Positions 17,344 to 28,425 are shown, numbered from the stretch's first letter. The stretch is 64,000 bases of DNA from Candidatus Symbiobacter mobilis CR (GCF_000477435.1 NC_022576.1:930001-994000); one strand, 5' to 3'. The notes: a model not told the origin generated them from the sequence alone. Program-made: numbers and translations.

Positions 17344-18702
17344 TCAGTTCGAAGGCACCCGCAAGCAGGCAGGCGTGGACAAATCATCGCTTGCTGCAGG
17401 CTCCACCGCGCCTGGCCGGGGGTCTTGCGCTCCCTGGCTGTGCATGGGTCTCCATACGCCTGGGCGGACGACAGGCTCATAACTGCCAGCAGGACGGCGC
17501 CCCGGAATCGGCGCAAGAGGGGGCGGCGGAAAGAGCGGCGCGCCGCGCAGCGAGGCGTTAGGACGTGCCCCCACCGTGGGCGCACGCAAGTCCCGTGGTG
17601 CGGTGGCCTCTTTGGCGTCGCTGATTTCGCGGGACTCCGTCACCGTATCCACGACCGCCGTTGTTGCAGTCACTGCCGCTGGCGCTGGCAGCCCATGGGC
17701 CTTTTCTTGCAGCCCCGCGACGATGACCGTGACGCGCACGCTCCCCGCCAGGCTGTCGTCGTAGGCCGTTCCCACGACGATCTGTGCGTCGAGGTCGGCC
17801 ACTTGCAGCACGACATCGGTGGCATCTTCGACCTCCTTCATCTTCAGCTCGCCTTCCAGCCCCGACACCAACACGATGACCCCGGTAGCGCCGCGCAGGT
17901 TCACCCCTTCCAGCAGCGGGCAAGAAATGGCTGCTTTGGCAGCCTGTACTGCGCGATCAGCGCCCGTCGCCACCGAGGTTCCCATCAGCGCTTTGCCGGA
18001 GTTGCTCACTGCGGTCTTGATGTCGGCCAAGTCGACGTTCACCACCCCAGGGATATTGATGACCTCGGCAATCCCCCCCACGGCATACCGCAACACATCG
18101 TCGGCGTAGGCAAATGCTTCCTTGTGCGGCACATCCGGGCTGAGGCATTTCGCCAACTCGGCATTGAGAATGACGATCCGTGCATCGGTATGCGCTGCCA
18201 GCGCAAGCAACCCGGCCTCAGCGTTGTTCTTCCGCCGATTGCCCTCGAACTTGAAGGGCTTGGTCACGACGGCGATGGTCAGAATGCCCTTCTGCCGCGC
18301 CAGCTCGGCGATGACGGGGGCAGCCCCGGTTCCCGTGCCGCCACCCATGCCCGCCGTGATGAACAGCAGATCTGCGCCATGGATGGCTTCTTCGATTTCC
18401 GGCAACGTCTCCCGCGCAGCCTGTTCCCCTTGTACAGGCAGATTGCCAGCGCCCAGCCCCGTCTTGCCCAACTGGATCAGCCGTGCTCCAGTGATGCATT
18501 CCAAGGCTTGCGCATCGGTGTTGGCACAGATGAATTCCACGCCCTTCACCCCTTTTTCGATCATGTGGCGCACCGCATTGCCCCCTGCGCCCCCCACCCC
18601 GATCACCTTGATGCATGCCTTGTTCTTGCGGGATGGCAACGCCACGTCCGCATCCTCTTCCAAATCGATACGCAACCCTTTGGTCATATTGCTGTTGTGC
18701 AT
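17344..18702 (-). CDS. ftsZ: Cell division GTPase FtsZ
   Basis: 452 residues. The start at 18702 has AAAGGAG 6 bases upstream; two other in-frame ATGs (18726, 18687) lack this. FtsZ polymerises at mid-cell as the Z ring. Visible are the GTP-binding VIGVGGAGGNAV, the tubulin signature GGGTGTGAAP, and a T7 loop reading NVDLADIKTAV, where most homologues have NVDFADV. The globular GTPase domain is followed by a long Ala/Pro-rich linker. The C-terminal tail (DDLSTPACLRVPSN) is only a weak match to the usual D-IPAFLR-Q peptide that binds FtsA and ZipA. It is the last gene of the dcw cluster, 121 bases after ftsA; lpxC, often next, is absent. Confidence 0.97.
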   Translation of the reverse strand: MHNSNMTKGLRIDLEEDADVALPSRKNKACIKVIGVGGAGGNAVRHMIEKGVKGVEFICANTDAQALECITGARLIQLGKTGLGAGNLPVQGEQAARETLPEIEEAIHGADLLFITAGMGGGTGTGAAPVIAELARQKGILTIAVVTKPFKFEGNRRKNNAEAGLLALAAHTDARIVILNAELAKCLSPDVPHKEAFAYADDVLRYAVGGIAEVINIPGVVNVDLADIKTAVSNSGKALMGTSVATGADRAVQAAKAAISCPLLEGVNLRGATGVIVLVSGLEGELKMKEVEDATDVVLQVADLDAQIVVGTAYDDSLAGSVRVTVIVAGLQEKAHGLPAPAAVTATTAVVDTVTESREISDAKEATAPRDLRAPTVGARPNASLRGAPLFPPPPLAPIPGRRPAGSYEPVVRPGVWRPMHSQGAQDPRPGAVEPAASDDLSTPACLRVPSN

Positions 18703-18823
18703 GTCCGCTCCTTTGTTTCCCTGCATGGTTATTCCCCCATTCCCCACTATCCGCGACGCCCGGGGCCAGGCGCGCCGATTCACAAATTTCCCCATGGACC
18801 GATTCACCAGAATGGAGAGCCTG

Positions 18824-20086
18824 CTACCCCTCTCCATGAAGCCAGTCCATCGCGTCGCTCCACAGTGACTTCAGCTTGCCGGGCCACTGTTGCTGCGATG
18901 CAGTGCGGCGCGGCATGAAACGCTTCTGCATGCCGACATCCAGCAACCCCATCGCCGTGGCAAATCCGGGGTTGTTAACGACATCCGCATAGAGACCGTC
19001 GTAGCTCGGTGCGCCCAGACGAACGGACTGCACGTGCATGACCTGGGAGCACAGTGCCGCGACCCCGGGAGTCAGGCAACTCCCCCCAGTCAGCACGACA
19101 CCCATCGTCTTGGCAAGCTCGCACTCTGCCTCCCCCAGCCACATCAAGACCAGCAAAAAGATTTCCCGCCACCGCGCTTCGATCACCATGGCCAGGTAAT
19201 CCCGTTCGATCATTCGACTGGCGGAACCGCCAATCCCAGGCACTGCCAGCAACTGCGTGCCATCCACCCCGGGGAGCGTGCGCAGCGCATAGCCTTCTTC
19301 GATCTTGAGCCGTTCCGCATCGATGGTTTGGGTATGCACTACCTGAACGATGTCGCTGGTGACCAAGTTGCCCCCTATGGGGATCACCCCGGTACACCGC
19401 AAGGCGCCATCGGCAAACACCGCGATATCGGTCGTCCCCGCGCCCACGTCGAGCAAGATGACCCCATGCTCGCGCTCGTCTGCGGTAAGCACGGAAGCGC
19501 TGCTCGCCCGCGAGGCAGGGATGATGCACTGCACCTCAATCCCACTGCGCAGCACGCAACGGCGCAGGTCTTCGATATGGACGTGCAACCCGGTGACGAC
19601 ATGGACGTGGGCATCAATCCACGACGTAGTCATTCCTACGGGGTGACGCACCCACCCTTGCTGGACCCCGAATTCCTGCGGCTCGACATAGAGTTGATCC
19701 GTCTCTTCTGGCAACCCGATGAGCGAGGCGATATGCACCACATGGTCTACGTCTGATTGCAAGACTTCTTGGTGAGGAAGGTGCGACGAGCCATTGCCAT
19801 TGCCAAACCGCAAATGACTGCCACTAATGCCAACCACGACCCTGGTCACATCGCACCCACAGGCCGCTACTGCCCCATTGGTGGCATTGTGGATAGCGTC
19901 GACCGTCGCATCCATGTCGTTGACGACCCCTTGGCGCACACCGCTGCATGGCGCCGTTCCCACCCCCAGCACTTCATACGCCTGCGCTGCGCCGTCGCGT
20001 TCCTGCGCAAGCTGGGCCACTACGCAGCGAACCTGCGAGGTGCCGACATCCAGCGCAGTGAGCAATTCCTTGTTGTCACTCCCCAT
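18824..20086 (-). CDS. ftsA: Cell division protein FtsA
   Basis: 420 residues from ATG at 20086 ([17 protein letters not shown]); the frame is open further upstream but only inside ftsQ. FtsA is an actin-like ATPase that tethers FtsZ to the membrane. The phosphate-1 motif is DVGTSQVRCVV, with Q where many FtsA have K. The phosphate-2 motif LLDVGAGTTDIAVF and adenosine motif VVLTGGSCLTPGV are present. The C-terminus GKLKSLWSDAMDWLHGEG is a good amphipathic membrane-targeting helix. The start overlaps the ftsQ end by 11 bases. Confidence 0.96.
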   Translation of the reverse strand: MGSDNKELLTALDVGTSQVRCVVAQLAQERDGAAQAYEVLGVGTAPCSGVRQGVVNDMDATVDAIHNATNGAVAACGCDVTRVVVGISGSHLRFGNGNGSSHLPHQEVLQSDVDHVVHIASLIGLPEETDQLYVEPQEFGVQQGWVRHPVGMTTSWIDAHVHVVTGLHVHIEDLRRCVLRSGIEVQCIIPASRASSASVLTADEREHGVILLDVGAGTTDIAVFADGALRCTGVIPIGGNLVTSDIVQVVHTQTIDAERLKIEEGYALRTLPGVDGTQLLAVPGIGGSASRMIERDYLAMVIEARWREIFLLVLMWLGEAECELAKTMGVVLTGGSCLTPGVAALCSQVMHVQSVRLGAPSYDGLYADVVNNPGFATAMGLLDVGMQKRFMPRRTASQQQWPGKLKSLWSDAMDWLHGEG

Positions 20087-20924
20087 CGCGTCCCCCCGTA
20101 TGTCTTGTGCCTGCCGCAACGCTGGCCTCTGTGTCCAGGGGTTCCCCCGATAGCACCTTGACCCCAAGCAAACGAAAAGCGTACCCATCCCGGTACCGCA
20201 AATCGACGCTTTGCAGGCTGTTGTAGCTACGCTGATGCTGGGCAGTGGCCTCGTGAACCGTATCGAGAAAGCGCTCGATACGCGCCCGAATCTCCCCAGG
20301 GGTACCCCCACCCAATTCCAACGAAATCGACGGCGCCATGCTCCCTTTCCACCGGTTGCGCGCATTCAGCTCCAGCCGTTCCAGCACCAGTCCCCGTGCA
20401 TCGAATAGGGGGTGCAACGCACGGTACATCTGCAACACCGCAGCCTCGTTGCCTGCGGGGCCGTACAGCCTGGGCAGGGGCGGCTCCCCTTCTTTCCCGC
20501 CAATCTCCCCCGCGTTGGCATAGAACACCTCGCCGTGGCCATTGAGCAACCCTTGCTCGCCGTCCGTACCCCAGTAGGCAACGGGCTGGTGCTCATGCAG
20601 TTCCAGCAACAGGCGGTCGGGAAATTGCCGACGCACACCAGCGCGACGAATCCATGTCAAATGTTCCGCCGCCGTGCGAATGCCTGCCAAATCGACGGCC
20701 AGCACGGAGCCTTGCAGCAACGGCTGAAGATTGGCACGCAACGTTTCGACGTTGTAGTGCCGCGAAATCGTTCCCAGGTACAGCGTCTGAATATCAAACA
20801 CCGGCAGACGCAAGATGTAGTACCCCCCCAGGGCGATGACTCCGGCAAGGACGAACACCAGCGCCCCATGCACGAAGGCAGAGGGACTCGACTCAGCATA
20901 TCCGCTGTCTGCGACAACCATCAT
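20076..20924 (-). CDS. ftsQ: Cell division protein FtsQ
   Basis: 282 residues from ATG at 20924, which overlaps the ddl stop (ATGA). It has a short cytoplasmic N-terminus, one membrane span ([19 protein letters not shown], about residues 22-40), then the periplasmic POTRA region ([44 protein letters not shown]) and beta domain. The POTRA motif 'R.FPd.L.l.l.Eh.PvA.W' is clear. FtsQ links FtsB/FtsL to the early divisome. Length is normal. Confidence 0.95.
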   Translation of the reverse strand: MMVVADSGYAESSPSAFVHGALVFVLAGVIALGGYYILRLPVFDIQTLYLGTISRHYNVETLRANLQPLLQGSVLAVDLAGIRTAAEHLTWIRRAGVRRQFPDRLLLELHEHQPVAYWGTDGEQGLLNGHGEVFYANAGEIGGKEGEPPLPRLYGPAGNEAAVLQMYRALHPLFDARGLVLERLELNARNRWKGSMAPSISLELGGGTPGEIRARIERFLDTVHEATAQHQRSYNSLQSVDLRYRDGYAFRLLGVKVLSGEPLDTEASVAAGTRHTGGRDGE

Positions 20925-21904
20925 GGCGCACCGTCCAAGGTAGCGCAGCCCAGTACCTGCATGCACAGCGCGCCGTACTCCATGCCCACCGCACGCGCAG
21001 CCATGGGGACGAGCGAATGGCTGGTCATTCCCGGCGAGGTATTCATTTCGAGCAACAACGGAGCTTGGGTGGCGCGATCGACCATGACGTCGGCACGCGC
21101 CCAGCCCCGGCAACGCAAGGCGGCGTAGGCACCCAGCGCACGCTCCTGCACTGACTGCGCCAGCGCTGCGGGTACGTCCATGCAGTAGCGGGTGGTGTCG
21201 TTGAAGTATTTGTTTTGGTAGTCGTAGCAGGCATCTTCCGCGACGATGCGCAGCACGGGCAGGGCCTGCGGCCCTTCGGCGCCGTCCAGGATGGCCACGG
21301 TCAGCTCATCGCCATCGACAAAGCGCTCGCAGAGCACCTCACCATCGCGCTGCGCGGCAAGCCGGTACGCGGCCGCGCATTCCGCAGGGTCGCGAACGAT
21401 GGTCACGCCCAGGCTCGATCCTTCGCGGCACGGCTTGACGACCATCGGCAACCCCAGTGCGTCCAGGGCTTGCAGCGCTTCTTCCTCCCGCAAGGCGATT
21501 CGCCAATCGGGCGTAGGCAAGCCCGCACCACGCCAAAGCTGCTTGGTCACGCCCTTGTGCATCGCAATGCTGGACGCCAGCACCCCGGAACCGGTATAGG
21601 GAATCCCCAGCAATTCCAGCGCCCCCTGCACGGTGCCGTCCTCCCCTCCACGCCCGTGCAAGGCGATGAAGCAGCGGCACACGCCCAGGGTTCGCAACTC
21701 GGTCAGCGGCTGGTAAGCGGGGTCGAAAGCGATGGCGTCAACCCCCTGCGCCTGCAAGGCTTGCAGAACGGCTGTGCCCGAGAGGATCGAAATCTCGCGC
21801 TCGCCCGAAGTCCCGCCAAACAACACAGCCACTTTGCCCCCATCCTGCGCCTGCGCCGGGGCGGTGGGCATGGCGGCTGGCCCCGGGAGCAGCGTGCTAT
21901 TCAT
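20921..21904 (-). CDS. ddl: D-alanine--D-alanine ligase
   Basis: 327 residues. The start at 21904 overlaps the murC stop by 4 bases (ATGA), preferred over the upstream in-frame start at 21988. This ATP-grasp enzyme joins two D-alanines for the peptidoglycan stem. Visible are [46 protein letters not shown] as the family signature (first ligand site), [11 protein letters not shown], and the C-terminal RADVMVDR...[13 protein letters not shown] magnesium/ATP site. Its position between murC and ftsQ is the standard ddlB place. Confidence 0.97.
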   Translation of the reverse strand: MNSTLLPGPAAMPTAPAQAQDGGKVAVLFGGTSGEREISILSGTAVLQALQAQGVDAIAFDPAYQPLTELRTLGVCRCFIALHGRGGEDGTVQGALELLGIPYTGSGVLASSIAMHKGVTKQLWRGAGLPTPDWRIALREEEALQALDALGLPMVVKPCREGSSLGVTIVRDPAECAAAYRLAAQRDGEVLCERFVDGDELTVAILDGAEGPQALPVLRIVAEDACYDYQNKYFNDTTRYCMDVPAALAQSVQERALGAYAALRCRGWARADVMVDRATQAPLLLEMNTSPGMTSHSLVPMAARAVGMEYGALCMQVLGCATLDGAP

Positions 21905-23358
21905 GCTTGCCCCTCCGTCCCCGCATGGCGGTGTGCCAGCTCTACCAACCTGGGGCAGGCAGACCCGATCGACCCGGCACCCATGCACAGCACGATGTCA
22001 TCAGGTTCCACAGCATCCAGAATGGCCTGCGGCAGGTCAGCCATATCGTCGACGAACAGCGGTTCCACATGGCCCGCCACCCGCAACGCACGCGCCAGGC
22101 TGCGCCCATCTGCGGCAACGATCGGGGCCTCCCCGGCTGCGTAGACCTCGCACAACACCAGCGTATCCGCACGCGACAGCACCTTGACGAAGTCATCGAA
22201 GCAGTCGCGGGTGCGGCTGTAGCGGTGCGGCTGAAACACCAGCACAACCCTGCGACCAGGGAAAGCGCCGCGAGCCGCTTCCAGGGTTGCGGCGATCTCC
22301 GAGGGATGGTGGCCATAGTCTTCGATCAGCTCAAAGGTACCGGCCACGGAACCCACGGAACAGTCGCTCGATCCCTTGGCGGCCACGGGCAAGGCACCGT
22401 GCCGTTGAAAGCGCCGCGCAACGCCGGTGAACGAGGCCAGTGCGTCGAGCACGGCCTCGTCGGCCAAGCCTAGCTCCGATGCCACGGCAATGGCAGCCAA
22501 AGCATTGAGCACGTTGTGCTTGCCGGGAAGGTTCAGCACCACGTCCAGCCGCGAAGATGCCCCCTCGACAGTGCGCAACACGGTGCAATACATCTGCCCG
22601 CCCTGCGCACGCACGTCGATTGCACGGAACTGCGCATCCTCGTCAAATCCGTAGCTGACCATCGGGCACGTGAGCTGCGGAATGATGCTGCGCACTGCGG
22701 GATCGTCCGTACACAGCACCGCAGTCCCGTAAAACGGCATCCGGTGCAGAAAGTCGACGAAGGCCTGTTTGAGCTTGTCGAAGTCGTGCCCGTAGGTGGC
22801 CATGTGATCCTGGTCGATGTTGGTCACGACAGCCATCACCGGCGAGAGGTTGAGGAACGAGGCATCGGATTCGTCAGCCTCGACGACGATGTAGTCCCCC
22901 CGCCCCAGCCCGGCATTCGACCCCGCGCTATTGAGCCGCCCGCCGATCACGAAGGTGGGGTCCAGCCCCGCACGGGCCAGCACGCTGGCGATGAGGCTGG
23001 TCGTCGTCGTCTTGCCGTGGGTGCCCCCGACGGCGATGCCTGGCTTGAAGCGCATCAGCTCCGCCAACATCGAAGCGCGGGGAACGACCGCGATACGCCG
23101 ACTCCGCGCCGCCTGCACTTCGACGTTGTCTGCAACCACCGCCGTCGACACGACGACGACATCCGCACCGTCGATATGCGCTGCGTCGTGGCCGACGAAG
23201 ACGCGAATCCCCATCGTCCGCAACTGTTGCAATACCGGGCTGTCATGCTGGTCGGAACCGGAAACGATATAGCCCAGGTTGTGGAGCACCTGCGCGATGC
23301 CGGACATTCCGGCGCCGCCGATACCGACGAAAAATATGGATTGAACTGCGTGCCGCAT
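21901..23358 (-). CDS. murC: UDP-N-acetylmuramate--L-alanine ligase
   Basis: 485 residues from ATG at 23358 ([20 protein letters not shown]); the in-frame start at 23421 lies in the intergenic repeat and is not used. Adds L-Ala to UDP-MurNAc. The N-terminal Rossmann motif [14 protein letters not shown], the P-loop [33 protein letters not shown], and [13 protein letters not shown] with FQPHRYSRT are all characteristic. The upstream 92 bases to murG contain a dispersed palindromic repeat, so murC may also be separately expressed. Confidence 0.97.
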   Translation of the reverse strand: MRHAVQSIFFVGIGGAGMSGIAQVLHNLGYIVSGSDQHDSPVLQQLRTMGIRVFVGHDAAHIDGADVVVVSTAVVADNVEVQAARSRRIAVVPRASMLAELMRFKPGIAVGGTHGKTTTTSLIASVLARAGLDPTFVIGGRLNSAGSNAGLGRGDYIVVEADESDASFLNLSPVMAVVTNIDQDHMATYGHDFDKLKQAFVDFLHRMPFYGTAVLCTDDPAVRSIIPQLTCPMVSYGFDEDAQFRAIDVRAQGGQMYCTVLRTVEGASSRLDVVLNLPGKHNVLNALAAIAVASELGLADEAVLDALASFTGVARRFQRHGALPVAAKGSSDCSVGSVAGTFELIEDYGHHPSEIAATLEAARGAFPGRRVVLVFQPHRYSRTRDCFDDFVKVLSRADTLVLCEVYAAGEAPIVAADGRSLARALRVAGHVEPLFVDDMADLPQAILDAVEPDDIVLCMGAGSIGSACPRLVELAHRHAGTEGQA

Positions 23359-23390
23359 AACTGGAAAAAACGATGACTGTGCAAGCCGCA

Positions 23391-23447
23391 AAGCGGCTTC
23401 TTGAAGCTCCCCCTCGCCCAACGGGAGAGGGGTGGGGGGGTGAAGGG
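23391..23447 (-). repeat. Dispersed CCCTCACCCC palindromic repeat, copy A
   Basis: The minus strand reads CCCTTCACCCCCCCACCCC, then a CTCTCCCG/GGGCGAGGG hairpin, AGCTTCAAGAAGCCGCTT. Nearly the same text occurs on the plus strand at 52099-52152. It occupies the murG-murC gap. Confidence 0.8.
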
Positions 23448-23450
23448 CAA

Positions 23451-24569
23451 TTAGCGAGGAAAAGAAGGAGGAAACAAGGTCGCGCCCGCAGCATGTTCGG
23501 ATAACCGCAAACAGGCTGCCGCCACCTGCCGGTCTGCGTCGGGCTTGGCCATGGTTTGGGCGCGTATCGCCCGCTGCTGGAGTTCGGTTCGACTGGCCCG
23601 CAACAGCCAGTCACGCCACACAGCGGATGTAAAGCGGTCTTGCGGGATGAGCCATGCCGCGCCGGCATCGACGAGCACGCGGGCGTTGTGCGTCTGATGG
23701 TCGTCCACGGCGTAGGGGTAGGGAACGAAGACGCTGGCAACGCCCACCGCAGCAATCTCGGTGACTGTTCCCGCACCTGCTCTACAGAGCACGACGTCTG
23801 CGTTGGCCATGGCTTGCGCGGGATCTTCGAGGAACGGCAACACCTCGGCATCGACCCCGGCCTCGGCATAGCAGGCACGCACGGTATCAATGTGTGCCCT
23901 GCCACATTGGTGTACGACCTCGGGCCTGCGTGACTCTTCCATCCCGGCCAGTGCTTCGGGAACGACGGTATTGAGCGCCTGCGCGCCCAGGCTGCCCCCC
24001 ATGACGAGCAGTCGCAACCGGCCCGTTCGCGCCGCGTAGCGCTCCTGCGGCGCCCCCTGCATCGCAAAGGAAGACCGTAGTGGGTTGCCCACCCACTGCG
24101 CGGCAGGGTGGATGCTCGGAAAAGCCGTGAACCGCTCCCGCGCCAGCCGAAAAAGCAGCCGATTGGCCAAGCCAGTGACGGCGTTCTGCTCATGCACCAC
24201 CAGAGGAATCCCGCGCAACACGGCTGCAACGCCCGCTGGGAAACTCAGGTATCCCCCCATCCCGACCACCACATCGGGCCGAACCCGCTGCAACACTTGC
24301 AGGGTTTGCCACAGCGCACGCAGCAGCCGCCATGGCAGCAGCACCCACTGCATCCACCCCTTCGCACGCAAGCCGCCGAACTCGATCGTCGAGATATCGA
24401 TGCCATGCTGTGGCACTTCCCGGCACTCCATGCTGGGGGCAGCGCCGTGCTGGCGGCCGCCAAGCCAATGCACCGCGCACCCTTGCTCACGCAGCGCGAG
24501 GGCAAGGGCCAGCCCGGGGAAGATGTGCCCCCCCGTACCCCCGGCAGCGATCAAGACCTTGGCGCTCAC
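23451..24569 (-). CDS. murG: UDP-GlcNAc:lipid I N-acetylglucosaminyltransferase
   Basis: 372 residues. Converts lipid I to lipid II at the inner face of the membrane. The glycine-rich loops are [16 protein letters not shown] (residues 8-23) and [10 protein letters not shown], then [13 protein letters not shown] and the UDP-GlcNAc-binding [36 protein letters not shown] is also conserved. The start overlaps the ftsW stop by 4 bases. The gap to murC holds a dispersed repeat. Confidence 0.97.
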   Translation of the reverse strand: MSAKVLIAAGGTGGHIFPGLALALALREQGCAVHWLGGRQHGAAPSMECREVPQHGIDISTIEFGGLRAKGWMQWVLLPWRLLRALWQTLQVLQRVRPDVVVGMGGYLSFPAGVAAVLRGIPLVVHEQNAVTGLANRLLFRLARERFTAFPSIHPAAQWVGNPLRSSFAMQGAPQERYAARTGRLRLLVMGGSLGAQALNTVVPEALAGMEESRRPEVVHQCGRAHIDTVRACYAEAGVDAEVLPFLEDPAQAMANADVVLCRAGAGTVTEIAAVGVASVFVPYPYAVDDHQTHNARVLVDAGAAWLIPQDRFTSAVWRDWLLRASRTELQQRAIRAQTMAKPDADRQVAAACLRLSEHAAGATLFPPSFPR

Positions 24570-25792
24570 CGTCTCCCCTCCCCCTTACGTAGGCCTCGGT
24601 TTTCCCCATCAATGCGGAACACGATGCCCAATGCCAGCAGGTTGCCGAACATCGCCGACCCCCCATAGCTCATCAACGGCAAGGTCAGCCCCTTGGTAGG
24701 CAACAAGCCCAAAACCACCCCCATGTTGAACAGCGTCTGAAAGCCAAACCAGACCCCAATACCCATTGCCACCAACCCGGCAAAAGGCCGACGCAACCGC
24801 ACGGCCTTGTCACCGATGCGAACGATTCGCCACACCACCACGGCAAAGAACAGCACAAGCAGAACAACCCCCATGAACCCCGTTTCCTCGGCCAGGATCG
24901 CAAACAAAAAGTCCGTATGCGGTTCGGGCAGCCAAGCGAATTTTTCGACCCCATTGCCCAACCCCACGCCGAGATACCCCCCGCGCGAGACGGCAATCAG
25001 CGACATCACCAATTGGTACCCATATTCCTTCATCGCTTCCACGGGGTTCAAAAATGCCAGGAATCTGCCCAACCGCCAATCCACTTTCATGATTGCCAAC
25101 GTGACGACGATCCCGACAATACCCAGCGCCAACAGAATCAGCGATGGGCGTATACCCCCCAGAAAAACCACCCCTACGGCAATCGCAACGATGACGACCA
25201 ACGCGCCAAGGTCGGGTTCGCACAGCAACAGCCCCCCCATGATCGTGAGGACGATACCAACGGGCATGACCGCATGTAGCGAAGCGCGCAACCCTTGCAG
25301 CCCTGTGCCTTCGACGGCCCCATTACGAACCATGTGCTGCGCGCAAAAAAGGAGCACGGACAGCTTAGCGAATTCGGAAGGCTGTACGCCCAAGCCCCCC
25401 AAATTGATCCACCGCGTTGCTCCCTTGGCTTCCCTGCCGATGCCGGGAATCAGCACCAATAACAACATCAGGATCGACAGCACGAGCAATAGCCGCGTCC
25501 ATTGTTCCCACATTTCCGTGGGGATACGGTATGCCACCAGCGCAGCGACCGTGCCCAACATCAACCATGCGGCGTGCCGCTGCAAATAGTGGTACTGCGA
25601 CAACGAGGCGAATTTGTTGGACATCGGCATCGCAACGCTGGCGGAATACACCATGACAAGCCCCCACGACGCAATCAGCACCACAGCCCAAAACAGCAGT
25701 GCATCCAGTCCCTGGGGCATCGTGGCGCGGATTTCTTCCTGCAAGCGCCGCTTCCACATTCCCCCCCGTGCCATGGTGACCGCAGCGCTCAT
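24566..25792 (-). CDS. ftsW: Lipid II polymerase FtsW (SEDS glycosyltransferase)
   Basis: 408 residues from ATG at 25792, overlapping the murD stop by 4 bases. About ten hydrophobic spans are visible. The SEDS features are MVYSASVAMPMSNKF near the start, GATRWINLGGLGVQPSEFAKL (family signature), the catalytic-aspartate-type loop LLCEPDLGALVV, GNGVEKFAWLPEPHTDFLFA, and PTKGLTLPLMSYGGSAM near the C-terminus. Works with FtsI to build septal peptidoglycan. Confidence 0.96.
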   Translation of the reverse strand: MSAAVTMARGGMWKRRLQEEIRATMPQGLDALLFWAVVLIASWGLVMVYSASVAMPMSNKFASLSQYHYLQRHAAWLMLGTVAALVAYRIPTEMWEQWTRLLLVLSILMLLLVLIPGIGREAKGATRWINLGGLGVQPSEFAKLSVLLFCAQHMVRNGAVEGTGLQGLRASLHAVMPVGIVLTIMGGLLLCEPDLGALVVIVAIAVGVVFLGGIRPSLILLALGIVGIVVTLAIMKVDWRLGRFLAFLNPVEAMKEYGYQLVMSLIAVSRGGYLGVGLGNGVEKFAWLPEPHTDFLFAILAEETGFMGVVLLVLFFAVVVWRIVRIGDKAVRLRRPFAGLVAMGIGVWFGFQTLFNMGVVLGLLPTKGLTLPLMSYGGSAMFGNLLALGIVFRIDGENRGLRKGEGRR

Positions 25793-27234
25793 GGTTGCAG
25801 CTCCTGCAAGGGGTGACCTGTCTTGTCGGCCCATTCGCGCACAGCATCCCGAAACACCCGCGCCCGGTGTTCATAGTCGTCAAACATGTCAAAGCTCGCA
25901 CATGCGGGGGAGAGCAGCACGGCATCCCCCGCCTGGGCCACCCCACCGGCAATATCGACGGCTTGCTGCAAGCTGGTGGCTTCGTACACCGGAGCACTGT
26001 CTCCCAGGGCGGAATGGATCCACGCGCCGTCCCGTCCGTAGACGATCGCCGCACGTGCATACCGCGCAACGGGTTCCGCCAGGGGGGCGAAATCCTGCCC
26101 TTTTCCATCGCCACCCAGCAGCACGATGAGCCGCCGCTGCGGCCCCAGCCCTTCGAGGGCGGCCACCGTGGCGCCGACGTTCGTTCCCTTGCTGTCGTCG
26201 AAGAAAGCCACGTCTGCGATCTGCCCCACGGCCTCCACGCGATGCGGTTCGCCCCGGTACGCACACAGGGCATCGCGCACGGCGCCGATCGGGCAGCCCG
26301 CTGCCTCGGCCAGCGCCAGCGCGGCCAGCGCATTCGTCGCGTTGTGCAGACCATGGATGCGCAGCGCGCTACAAGGCAGCAATAGTGCGTGCTCGACCCC
26401 GGCACTGCCCTGCACCGCACGCACCAGATGATCCACGCCTGCCACACGCTCGATGCCGTAGTCCCCAACCTGTCTGGGCACATCGACCCCTACGGTTTGC
26501 GCCAGCGCAAGATCGTCGGGCTGCATCGCCATGACCAGGGGATCATGCCGGTACAGCACGCGCAAGGTCCGCGCCCCAAAAATACATGCTTTGGCCCGTG
26601 CATAGTCCTCCATCGACCCATGCCAGTCCAAGTGATCCTGCGTGAGGTTGAGTACGACCGCCGCCTTGGGGGCAAACCCTTGCATGCCGTCGAGCTGGAA
26701 ACTGGATAGCTCCAGCACCCACACCTCCGGCAAGGTATTCGCATCCAGATGTCGCGCCAAGGTATCGAGCATGGGGAAACCTACATTGCCCGCAACGGCC
26801 ACGGTACGGCCCGCCCCGGCAATCAACGCGCCAGTGAGCATCGTCGTCGTCGTCTTGCCGTTGGTGCCCGTCACCCCGAGCACGATGGGCGCATAACCGC
26901 GCTCGCCACGCAATAGCGTCAGGGCTTGCACGAATAGGGACAACTCGCCTTCGACGGCAATGCCCCGCGCCTGCGCTGCCACATTGAGTGCCGCCCAATC
27001 TGCCGGGCGCAGTCCCGGGCTACGGACGATCCGATCGACCTCGCCCGCTTCGACGAGCGCAACCCCCAGCGTTCCCGCAAGGCACGTCGCCCCAGGCAAC
27101 GCGGCTTGCAGCGCTTGCATTCCCGGCGGGTTTGCTCGCGTATCGACGACCGTCACCCTCTCCCCCTGGCGTGTACACCAGTGCGCAACGCTTGCTCCCG
27201 TCTTCCCCATTCCCACGACCAGCACATGCCCCAC
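25789..27234 (-). CDS. murD: UDP-MurNAc-L-alanine--D-glutamate ligase
   Basis: 481 residues. N-terminal VLVVGMGKTGASVAHW nucleotide-sugar domain, P-loop GVTGTNGKTTTTMLTG (about residues 125-140), LELSSFQLDG, NLTQDHLDWHGSM (Mur motif with catalytic His), and C-terminal FFDDSKGTNVGATVAALEGL. Adds D-Glu to the growing stem peptide. It lies 12 bases downstream of mraY and overlaps ftsW. Confidence 0.97.
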   Translation of the reverse strand: MGHVLVVGMGKTGASVAHWCTRQGERVTVVDTRANPPGMQALQAALPGATCLAGTLGVALVEAGEVDRIVRSPGLRPADWAALNVAAQARGIAVEGELSLFVQALTLLRGERGYAPIVLGVTGTNGKTTTTMLTGALIAGAGRTVAVAGNVGFPMLDTLARHLDANTLPEVWVLELSSFQLDGMQGFAPKAAVVLNLTQDHLDWHGSMEDYARAKACIFGARTLRVLYRHDPLVMAMQPDDLALAQTVGVDVPRQVGDYGIERVAGVDHLVRAVQGSAGVEHALLLPCSALRIHGLHNATNALAALALAEAAGCPIGAVRDALCAYRGEPHRVEAVGQIADVAFFDDSKGTNVGATVAALEGLGPQRRLIVLLGGDGKGQDFAPLAEPVARYARAAIVYGRDGAWIHSALGDSAPVYEATSLQQAVDIAGGVAQAGDAVLLSPACASFDMFDDYEHRARVFRDAVREWADKTGHPLQELQP

Positions 27235-27246
27235 GGTTGGCTCCTG

Positions 27247-28425
27247 TCAACGCAATTTCAGCGTGGAAAGCCCCACGAGGCACAACAACATCGTGATGAT
27301 CCAAAACCGCACGACGACCTGTGTTTCCTCCCATCCGCCCTCTTCAAAATGGTGGTGCAGGGGCGCCATCAGCAAAATCCTGCGCCCCTTTCCGAACCGT
27401 TTTTTGGTGAACTTGAAATAGCTCACCTGCACCATGACCGAAATAGCCTCGGCGACAAACACCCCGCCCATGATGGCCAGCACGATTTCCTGCCGGATGA
27501 TGACGGCGATGGTTCCCAGCGCCGCCCCCAGCGCCAACGCGCCCACATCGCCCATAAACACTTCGGCAGGGTAGGCGTTGAACCACAGAAAGGCCAGCCC
27601 GGCACCAGACATTGCCGCGCAAAAGACGATCAGCTCCCCCGCAGCGGGGATATGCGGCAAGAACAGGTAGCGTGAAAACACGGCATTGCCCGTAACGTAG
27701 GCAAACACGCCCAGGCAGGTGCCGACCATCACGACGGGCATGATCGCCAGCCCATCCAGCCCGTCGGTCAGGTTGACGGCATTACTCGTCCCCACAATGA
27801 CCAAATACGTCAGCACGACGAAGCCCCAGACACCCAGCGGGTAGCTGATTTCCTTGAAAAACGGCACCATCAACCCCGCTTTGGGGGGCAGGCTGACATC
27901 AAACCCCGACTCCACCCAGTGAAAGAACAGTTCGAGCACCCGTGCGTTGGAGTTTTCGGAGATGCAAAACACCAGATACAAGGCCGCCACGAGGCCGATG
28001 AGCGACTGCCAGAAGTACTTTTCTCTTGCGGGCATGCCGTCAGGATCCTGGCGAACGACCTTGCGCCAGTCGTCCACCCACCCCACCGCGCCGAAGCCCA
28101 CAGTGACGAGCAGGACGATCCAGACAAAGCGGTTGCTCCATTCAAACCACAGCAATGTCGATGCAGCCAGGCTTAACAGGATCAACGCCCCGCCCATCGT
28201 CGGGGTGCCGTGTTTTTCCAGGTGCGTGCTCGGCCCGTCCGTGCGCACCGGCTGCTGCACTTTCAGCGCAGCCAGCGTGCGGATCACCCAAGGCCCGCTG
28301 AGCAGGCCGATGAGCAACGCTGTCATCGCGGCCATCACGGCGCGAAACGTCTGGTATTGAAATACCCGCAGATACCCATGATCGGGAAAAAGGGTTTGCA
28401 ACCACTGTGCAAGCCAGATCAACAT
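27247..28425 (-). CDS. mraY: Phospho-MurNAc-pentapeptide transferase
   Basis: 392 residues, about ten membrane spans. Forms lipid I from UDP-MurNAc-pentapeptide and undecaprenyl phosphate. Catalytic features: [14 protein letters not shown] near residue 70, [10 protein letters not shown] (DDxxK aspartates), [13 protein letters not shown], and [19 protein letters not shown] with the final catalytic HHHFE near the C-terminus ([13 protein letters not shown]). The N-terminus starts [10 protein letters not shown]. It overlaps the murF stop region by 7 bases. Confidence 0.97.
   Translation of the reverse strand: MLIWLAQWLQTLFPDHGYLRVFQYQTFRAVMAAMTALLIGLLSGPWVIRTLAALKVQQPVRTDGPSTHLEKHGTPTMGGALILLSLAASTLLWFEWSNRFVWIVLLVTVGFGAVGWVDDWRKVVRQDPDGMPAREKYFWQSLIGLVAALYLVFCISENSNARVLELFFHWVESGFDVSLPPKAGLMVPFFKEISYPLGVWGFVVLTYLVIVGTSNAVNLTDGLDGLAIMPVVMVGTCLGVFAYVTGNAVFSRYLFLPHIPAAGELIVFCAAMSGAGLAFLWFNAYPAEVFMGDVGALALGAALGTIAVIIRQEIVLAIMGGVFVAEAISVMVQVSYFKFTKKRFGKGRRILLMAPLHHHFEEGGWEETQVVVRFWIITMLLCLVGLSTLKLR

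Noticed and set aside
17262..18918. Long plus-strand frames opposite ftsZ (up to 550 codons)
   Set aside because: They are antisense shadows of GC-rich coding sequence, with His/Arg/Pro-rich translations and no family likeness. The same holds for long antisense frames opposite gyrA, rpsA, glnA, ntrB, hemE and dnaX.
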